Position numbers and translations under genes: made by a program. DNA of 64,000 bases, from positions 868,001 through 932,000 of the forward strand of contig CM065318.1 in assembly GCA_033032175.1 (NCBI GenBank). The letters are read 5' to 3'. Shown here one piece after another: positions 58,801-64,000 of the stretch (its first letter is position 1; the number at the start of each line of letters is the position of its first letter). Below the pieces are notes generated by a model. The model saw only the letters and a program-made list of their open reading frames with translations, searched no databases and was not told where the DNA came from. The stretch comes from Saturnia japonica. Lineage: Eukaryota > Arthropoda > Insecta > Lepidoptera > Saturniidae.

Positions 58801-59723
58801 AGTGTTCTGTTTATTTTTAGATGATACATGATCCCTGATTTGCGCTAGTGGTGTCGTAAGGAACCCATTTTTTTTTTTTTTTCAAAAGAACTGTTCTTGA
58901 GGCCAGTTATAATGAGTGCTTACTCCTGAGGACTGAGATGAGGTGTCTCATAAGTTATTTTGTGTTGCCAACCATAGTGTTTTAACTGTAACACAGAATC
59001 ACAACTACTGCGGCTTTGCGACCAAAAATACATGTGATGGAGATATTCACAGTCAGACCTTGCATAGGCTTAACCAATCTTTAAAAAAGAATTAAACCTT
59101 ATTTTAGCACTTCAAAACATGTTATGAAGAGATGACTATCAGACATTCAAAGTATTCTCATAAAGAATTCTGCATTAAATTGCTTAGCAGCTTAAGCCGG
59201 GAACTGTAGATGTACCAGGTTTCAGGGTCTTTTGCTATTTACTAGGTAAACATTATGCTGGTACAAAATAATACCAACATTCAATACCGAACAAGGGTCC
59301 ATGTATTTTGTTCACCAAGGAGCTAAAAAAAAGCTCATCATACAGGCGGTCAACAGGGTTAAAGAGTTTAGTAATTTTGTGCATCAATAAGCTAAAAAAG
59401 GTAACTATGCTCCTGGTATTTGATATTTGCTTGAGGGTGTACCAGTTTCTTTTTTTTTCAATATAAAATTTTGTGACCACTATATCTATGGATTATTTAC
59501 TTACGGTTAAAATGATCAGTTTTTGGAAACTTCTTTTGAACTTGAACACATATAGACTCTAGACTTTGTGAATCAATCGTCTGCTCTGAGAATAAGCTGA
59601 AACAATAAAAAAACAAAAAGATAAAAATAAAAACACACGAGAGGTTATGTATGTGTGTATAAATAAAATATTTACTTACTCTAATAAATATTTACTGTTT
59701 TCGTTTATTAAATGTTGAGACAT
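49813..59723 (-). CDS. CNOT11: CCR4-NOT transcription complex subunit 11, 10 coding exons, 477 aa
   Basis: Exons in transcript order: 59680-59723, 59505-59596, 57793-58016, 56873-57033, 55688-55838, 54830-54964, 53379-53567, 52138-52277, 50728-50893, 49813-49944. All junctions are GT-AG and in phase, giving 478 codons with the stop (human CNOT11 510 aa). The C-terminal half is strongly conserved: [72 protein letters not shown] and [19 protein letters not shown]. The N-terminal part has KTDHFN and the [18 protein letters not shown] block. The middle is less vertebrate-like and includes an [11 protein letters not shown] stretch. The protein binds CNOT10 and the CNOT1 N-terminus in mRNA deadenylation. 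Introns carry at least eight repeats, one 8 nt from a splice donor. Confidence 0.94.
50925..51184 (+). repeat. Lepidopteran dispersed repeat, copy in CNOT11 intron
   Basis: ACTAGCTGTACCCCACGGTTT then CACCCGTGTTAAT; nearly the same start occurs at 61045. It ends near CCTCTTTATAATATTGGTG. Confidence 0.6.
51185..51615 (-). repeat. Dispersed repeat family G, reverse copy
   Basis: GTGCCCGCAGCTGCATTCGC through AACAAACAGACGGATAAAAA, the reverse of 17895-18412 without its first part. Confidence 0.72.
52834..53290. repeat. MITE with about 45-bp terminal inverted repeats in CNOT11 intron
   Basis: Left CGGAGCTGTGCAAATTTCG then ACCAATAGAATTG; right, in reverse, CGGAGCTGTGAAAATTTCG then ACCAATAGAATCC. 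Both are preceded by a related CTGTC-YAC block. About 450 bp, non-coding. Outer limits are approximate. Confidence 0.65.
53731..54061. repeat. hAT-like non-autonomous element with CCGGATA repeats
   Basis: The ends TAGAGATGTAACGGATA and TATCCGTTTCATCTCTA are inverted repeats of 17 bp with one mismatch. The right part contains several CCGGATA or TATCCGG motifs, as in the subterminal repeats of hAT elements. Flanking 8-mers (ATACAAAT, ATCAAAAC) match only in part. 331 bp, in CNOT11 intron. Confidence 0.6.
54574..54821 (+). repeat. Candidate solo LTR next to a CNOT11 splice donor
   Basis: 248 bp starting TGTAGCGACATC and ending CCGCTAA, flanked by the 5-bp duplication AGACA (54569-54573, 54822-54826). 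It contains GAGTATATATACAAGAACCC, a TATA-like promoter core. It is the uninterrupted form of the repeat split by a LINE at 11225-12360. The end is not a canonical CA, so LTR identity is provisional. Confidence 0.65.
56440..56715 (-). repeat. Repeat family E, copy in CNOT11 intron
   Basis: TCTACTTGGGGCAGTCCCAC, GAAAACCTCCACCCTACAGG, GTGAGTAGGGTTTCTAGAGC and GCTTACCATCAGGAGGGAC. In the opposite direction the same blocks appear at 63650-63880. Confidence 0.7.
57290..57620 (+). repeat. Lepidopteran dispersed repeat in CNOT11 intron
   Basis: ACTAGCTGTTGCCCGCGGCT then TCGCTCGCC at the start, and AAAGTCGGTCCGGACCGCTTC near the end. No coding. Confidence 0.55.
58228..58545 (+). repeat. Repeat family G, rearranged copy
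   Basis: The inner block (GGTGAATCAATTCGG to TACTACATAATTGCAG) comes before the outer block (AATAAAATTGAAGTGTCTG to TTTTTGTCTGTCTGC), the reverse of the order in other copies. Confidence 0.6.
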
Positions 59724-60039
59724 TATAGTCTCGTATTTGTATTCCGTATACGTTAAAATCAAATAGAACAAATAAACAGAGTCACTTTTACAAAACGCAA
59801 ATTCAAAACAATAATTATTGTCAGTTGTCATTTACTAGCGATGTGAAAAAATAATCGATGTTTAAAAAAGAACATTTAAAAATCGATTTTTTTTACCGGT
59901 GAATTTTTTTTTTCGATGGATCTAATGTATTTTTTTTGTGACAGTAGGTACTCATTCACCTTTCTTCTTACTAACCAATTAGTCCTCTTTATTGAAAACC
60001 ATTACTGCCATTATCAAGTGAATATAGTAGTAAACAAGA
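59724..60039. promoter_or_regulatory. Region upstream of CNOT11
   Basis: Minus-strand promoter and 5' UTR of CNOT11 are expected here. AT-rich; no motif can be assigned with confidence. Confidence 0.35.
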
Positions 60040-60185
60040 TGGTGGCTCCCTTGTTAGAATTTTCTAGGGAGTTTTGTGGCACATCAAAATGTATGTTTCC
60101 AGTTTATATTTATAATCTATTTCACATGCACAAGCTTTATCACACAAAACGCTACCAGTGGCTACCAGTATTATATAATATAGGG
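60040..60185 (+). repeat. Dispersed repeat family A, copy 3
   Basis: ATGGTGGCTCCCTTGTTAGA through ATTATATAATATAGGGTAC. It is closest to copy 1 in its first 40 bases. Confidence 0.7.
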
Positions 60186-61044
60186 TACAAAACCTAAGTT
60201 AATGGTAGTACTATTTAAGCTGAAGAGTGTCTTTGTTTGTTTGTTTGGTTGAACGCTCTAATCTCAGGATCTACTTCTTCGAATAGAAAAAACAATTTTT
60301 GTTGGATATCACATTGATCAAAGAAGGCCTATAGACTATATAACATCACGCTACGACCAATAGAAGCGAAGAATCAATTAAAAATATTGCAAAAACAGGG
60401 AAGGATTATTGCTTTTGAGAGCTTCTATTGCCTGCGCTGCTTAAATGCGTAAAGTTACTTAACAAACATGTGTGACGGAATTGTTTCTCTTAAAAAGTAA
60501 AAAAAAAGTCCGAGATAGCATTTGGCTATTTTTTAAAGTTGACTCAATATAACCTTTTTTAAGGTAAAAAATTTGTTCTTAATTAATGCAATATTTGCGA
60601 AGGTGTTTATATAAATATGGTATTTGCCTTATTGAAATAAAATATTCATAACAAGTATTTAGTTTTCAATAAAATCATCCTTGATATCAATTGATTTCAA
60701 TATATATCTTAGGAGATATCACAGTTTTAAAATAAATCCGCAGCAAAGTAATGAAAGTTTCAGCTCCTTTAGAATTGTATTATAGGTGCCTACAACCCAA
60801 TCTATCTAACCTGACGCAGACGAAGATGCGTGAGTCAGTTAGTTAGAAATAAATAATTTTAAGATCCCACCAAAAACTTCAATCGCCCTTATATATCACC
60901 CATAAATATCGTTATTTATAATTAAATAATGAGTTGCTTTTTAATTTAATATTGTATTTTTGTATTCAAAAGGATTGTAATACAGGTAATGGAAGGCAAC
61001 ACCCGCGTCTTTGGAACTATTTACGCAGTGTATAATAATTTTAA
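60186..61044. other. Intergenic, no gene recognised
   Basis: Contains a TTTGTTTGTTTGGTTGAACG phrase typical of moth repeats at 60230-60260. Otherwise featureless AT-rich DNA. Confidence 0.4.
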
Positions 61045-61680
61045 GCTGTGCCCCACGGTTTCACACGTGTTAATTTTATACGACAAACACCGCAGCGCCA
61101 GTGCTCCCATGTAGCCTATCACAATTGTTCTTCCCACAAATACAAATTATTTCAATTTTTCATTATCTTCTAAACTATGTGTCCAAATGACATGCAAAAG
61201 AGAAGAAAAGAAGAAAGATGAAGTAACTCTTGTTTGTAGGGATTGATATACCACGTGTAAAATAATGATCTTAGGTCACTTTTTAATGTTATACCACTCT
61301 TTGTTATATAATAGCTTATTGTGGGTTATGCATAAGATATAGGTATATGCTATTGCGGACTATTTTAAAGATGTACTAAGGCTCAATATTTTTGTACAAC
61401 ATGTATTTACGTAAAACTAAAAATTATCGCAGCACACATGGATAAAGCAGTTCGGGAGAGCTTCGTGTTCCAACTTACAATACAAAAATCAATATTAAAG
61501 TCTAGTTAAGACGTGTATCTTGATGATAAATAGGCTATACTATTCTTTGTGAATCAATCTATCATATACAAAAATAATTTTCCAAATCAGACTGGTAGTT
61601 TCAGATATTAAATATTATACAAAAAAACACATAAAAACACTTCCGCTTTGTTATATTAGTATACATATAATATTAAGTCT
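61045..61680 (+). repeat. Lepidopteran dispersed repeat
   Basis: TTAAGCTGTGCCCCACGGTTT then CACACGTGTTAATTTTATAC; the same family as 50925 but longer. It ends near TTCCGCTTTGTTATATTAGT. Confidence 0.55.
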
Positions 61681-63639
61681 AGATAATACTTTTAAAAGTT
61701 TAAAGAATATTCCTACTTTGAAAACCAAATTCCGTGGATAAAAGGTCGTAAAATAATATGAAAAAAAAACTTTACTTTTTATTCAACCTTACTATACAAC
61801 AAAATTTGGTACAAGAATGGGCATTCTCCGATATTAACAATATTTTTGTCTTTTTATTGAAATATGTTAATTTAAATTGATTAAGAAAGTTATGATACTA
61901 AATATTTCAGGTTTTAATTAAATTTCTAAAGAAAATATGAAAAAAAAAATCAATTATTAAAAAAATCAATAATTTTTTAAACAAAAATCGATCATAATTA
62001 ATTGATTATATTGTTATTAAAAATAATAAATTTAAAAAAAATCGATTTCTTTTTAGAAATTCACATACCATCCATTTACTTTTTGACTCTAATGACATTT
62101 ATCTTTAAACTCTGGTAATCAGGTAATGACGTCTCGGCAGTGCTGCCGGATGGTACAGTTAAAAATATAATGTTGTGGGATTAAAATTACTGTGCATACC
62201 ATAAAATGGAGTATTTATTACAAAAAACTAACATGTTTTTACAGTACTATAGAACCACTTAAATGAATATGTATACATTTATTCTTGTCTTTTCTTCCTA
62301 AGTACTAAAAAATTATCATTATCACTCAGTTCGATTATAACACCTTAAAAAAATTCCCAAATCACTTAATTGTAATATTTTGAGAGTAGTAGATGTAGAG
62401 TTTATACAACATTCGCGCATTAATAACATTATAACTATAGGTACGGTTATTGGTCTATGATAGGTACTATCACATCCACTCGTTCACTGAGTTTTTATTT
62501 TTATTGTTGTAAAAAACTTTATTCTCCTTGTAATAAAAATTGTATTGTAATAGTATTTGTATTGTATTGCATTGTATTGAATTGTATTATATTCGTAATA
62601 AAGTTCATTCTTAAACCAATTTGTTAAATAACATTTTTCGTTTCCAATTACATTGAAAAAGAAAGCCTTATTGTTTGGATTTATGTTTCATTTTCGTTTG
62701 TTCCGACTGTTCGACGAGGGGGTGATTAATTTACTTCTTTTTGAGTATTTTTCGAATAAAAAATTACCTTTATTAAAAATAACTGAAATCGATTCAGGAG
62801 CCGATTCTACATAAACTGTTTTCACAGTGTGCGTTTATTATGTTACATGTTGTATATAGTATGTGATAGACTGGCTGATTAAGTTTGTCTATAAAAATAT
62901 TACTTTATAGATTGAATTATTATGACTGGAGGACCTTGTTCTTTGAACGAAAGTTAAATAGCGCTTTCATCGTGTGTTAATATAATAAAAGTAGCGTTAT
63001 TTTTTTGTCTCAATAGTTACATTTTCGTCTAGTTTGAAATACAGTGTTCTCCATACAATGTATTTTTATAATACAGTGTAAGGTGAATAAATGGCATAAA
63101 ATTACAGTTTTTACCTTAATTACAATGCATCTGGCAACTCGGCGTATTAGTGTTTCCTTTGGTAGCCGTGAAGCTTGCACATCTGCTAGTGACAGAAATG
63201 GTCTTTAGAAATTTTATACCTACCTACATTTGAAAAGTGGAAAAAACAATACCATTGCTATATTAGCGCCAACAGTTCCGTTTTTACATTAGGGACACGT
63301 GTTCCCGCGCCCTGTTCATAGTGCCCAGAAGTGATGACATTTATTATTTTACCTATGTGGAAACTAAGCAAGATCAACTTAACTAACAATTGCTATTAAA
63401 AACTTTAAATAAAAAATTAGAAAAAAGATCAGATTCTAAATATTTTCTAAACATTTTACTAACAAAAAAAACCTGTAGTAAAAGTTTTTATGCCCGTAGG
63501 TGGGTCACTTGTGACCAACTTGTAATTGTACGGTATATTTATTTATACTTTCTATTGGCTTTAGACAGTTATCTAAAACCAAAAGGGTATATTATAAAAC
63601 GTTTTTTAGAAGGCAAAAAAAAAAAATTCGATGAAAAAG
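61681..63639. other. Intergenic, no gene recognised
   Basis: Strongly AT-rich. A TGTATTGTATTGCATTGTAT-type microsatellite lies at 62545-62590, possibly a retroelement tail. A 120-codon frame from 63390 has no recognisable domain and runs into repeat family E. Confidence 0.4.
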
Positions 63640-63905
63640 AACCTTTTTTTACCACTAAAGTGGCAAACGAGCATACGGCCCTCCCGATGGTAAGCGGCTG
63701 CCGTAGCCTGTGGATGCTTTTAATACCATATATATCACTAACGCGTTGCTGACATTGAACCCCCCTACTCTAAGGAGTTCTGGAAACCGTACTCATCGCA
63801 GGAATACTACACAAGGTTATTGGTTGCGATTATCTGTAGAGTGGAGGTATTCCACCAGTCGAGCTGGCCCTAGTAAAGAGAAATTATTATATTATATTAT
63901 TTCTC
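63640..63905 (+). repeat. Repeat family E, + copy
   Basis: GTGGCAAACGAGCATACGGC, GGTAAGCGGCTGCCGTAGCC, then GTGGAGGTATTCCACCAGTC. It is the inverse of the copies at 31235 and 56440. Similar tracts form 3' regions of lepidopteran LINEs. Confidence 0.65.
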
Positions 63906-64000
63906 TGTGCCCTACATCTCTTAAAACACTAACTATTACTGTTATTCTATTATGTTGCGGAACATGGTGAGCGTATTGAAGTGTCTTTTTAAAAAACACC

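Noticed and set aside
63390..63752. 120-codon frame near the right end
   Set aside because: Low-complexity Lys-rich sequence that continues into repeat family E; no domain.
1..64000. CRISPR arrays, phage genes or bacterial operons
   Set aside because: Sequence character, introns and repeat families are those of an insect nuclear genome; no direct-repeat arrays with regular spacers were seen.

Overview
The window is nuclear DNA of a lepidopteran insect: AT-rich, with intron-bearing genes and dense transposon debris. The mariner, copia, LINE and short dispersed repeat families are of kinds abundant in moths and butterflies. The species cannot be named from the sequence alone. There are no prokaryotic features, CRISPR arrays or rRNA genes.

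Six host genes can be reconstructed. (1) An ecdysteroid-kinase-like gene (EcKL/CHK family) on + at 14676-17037 has 3 exons. A decayed copy of its last exon lies at 1622-1812. (2) A mitochondrial 3-ketoacyl-CoA thiolase (ACAA2) on - at 20885-42999 has 8 coding exons, an 11.4-kb first intron and a copia element in another intron. (3-5) METTL23, SLIRP and ACBD6 homologues on + at 45487-47232 are all intronless. They are separated by only 3 and 12 nt, so they look polycistronic. (6) CNOT11, a CCR4-NOT subunit, on - at 49813-59723 has 10 coding exons.

Mobile DNA fills the rest. 1-14.4 kb is accessory: a 5'-truncated LINE inside an older repeat, the EcKL pseudo-exon, an apparently intact DD41D mariner (2883-4185), a decayed mariner, a terminal-inverted-repeat (TIR) composite element, and a LINE nested in an LTR-like repeat. 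The ACAA2 introns hold a decayed copia element with a target-site duplication (TSD), a second decayed mariner of the same family as the one at 7575, and a 5.27-kb DNA transposon (37159-42424).

That last element is the most unusual object here. It has perfect 25-bp TIRs, a 4-bp ATAA TSD and a large coding region with aspartates suggestive of a DDD transposase. Only one in-frame TAA splits the frame, and two extra cysteine-rich coding segments flank it. The termini and 4-bp TSD recall the Sola superfamily, but that placement is an inference.

The genes do not form one pathway. ACAA2 (beta-oxidation) and ACBD6 (acyl-CoA binding) share lipid metabolism; SLIRP and METTL23 act in RNA and chromatin biology; CNOT11 in mRNA turnover; EcKL in ecdysteroid or xenobiotic phosphorylation.
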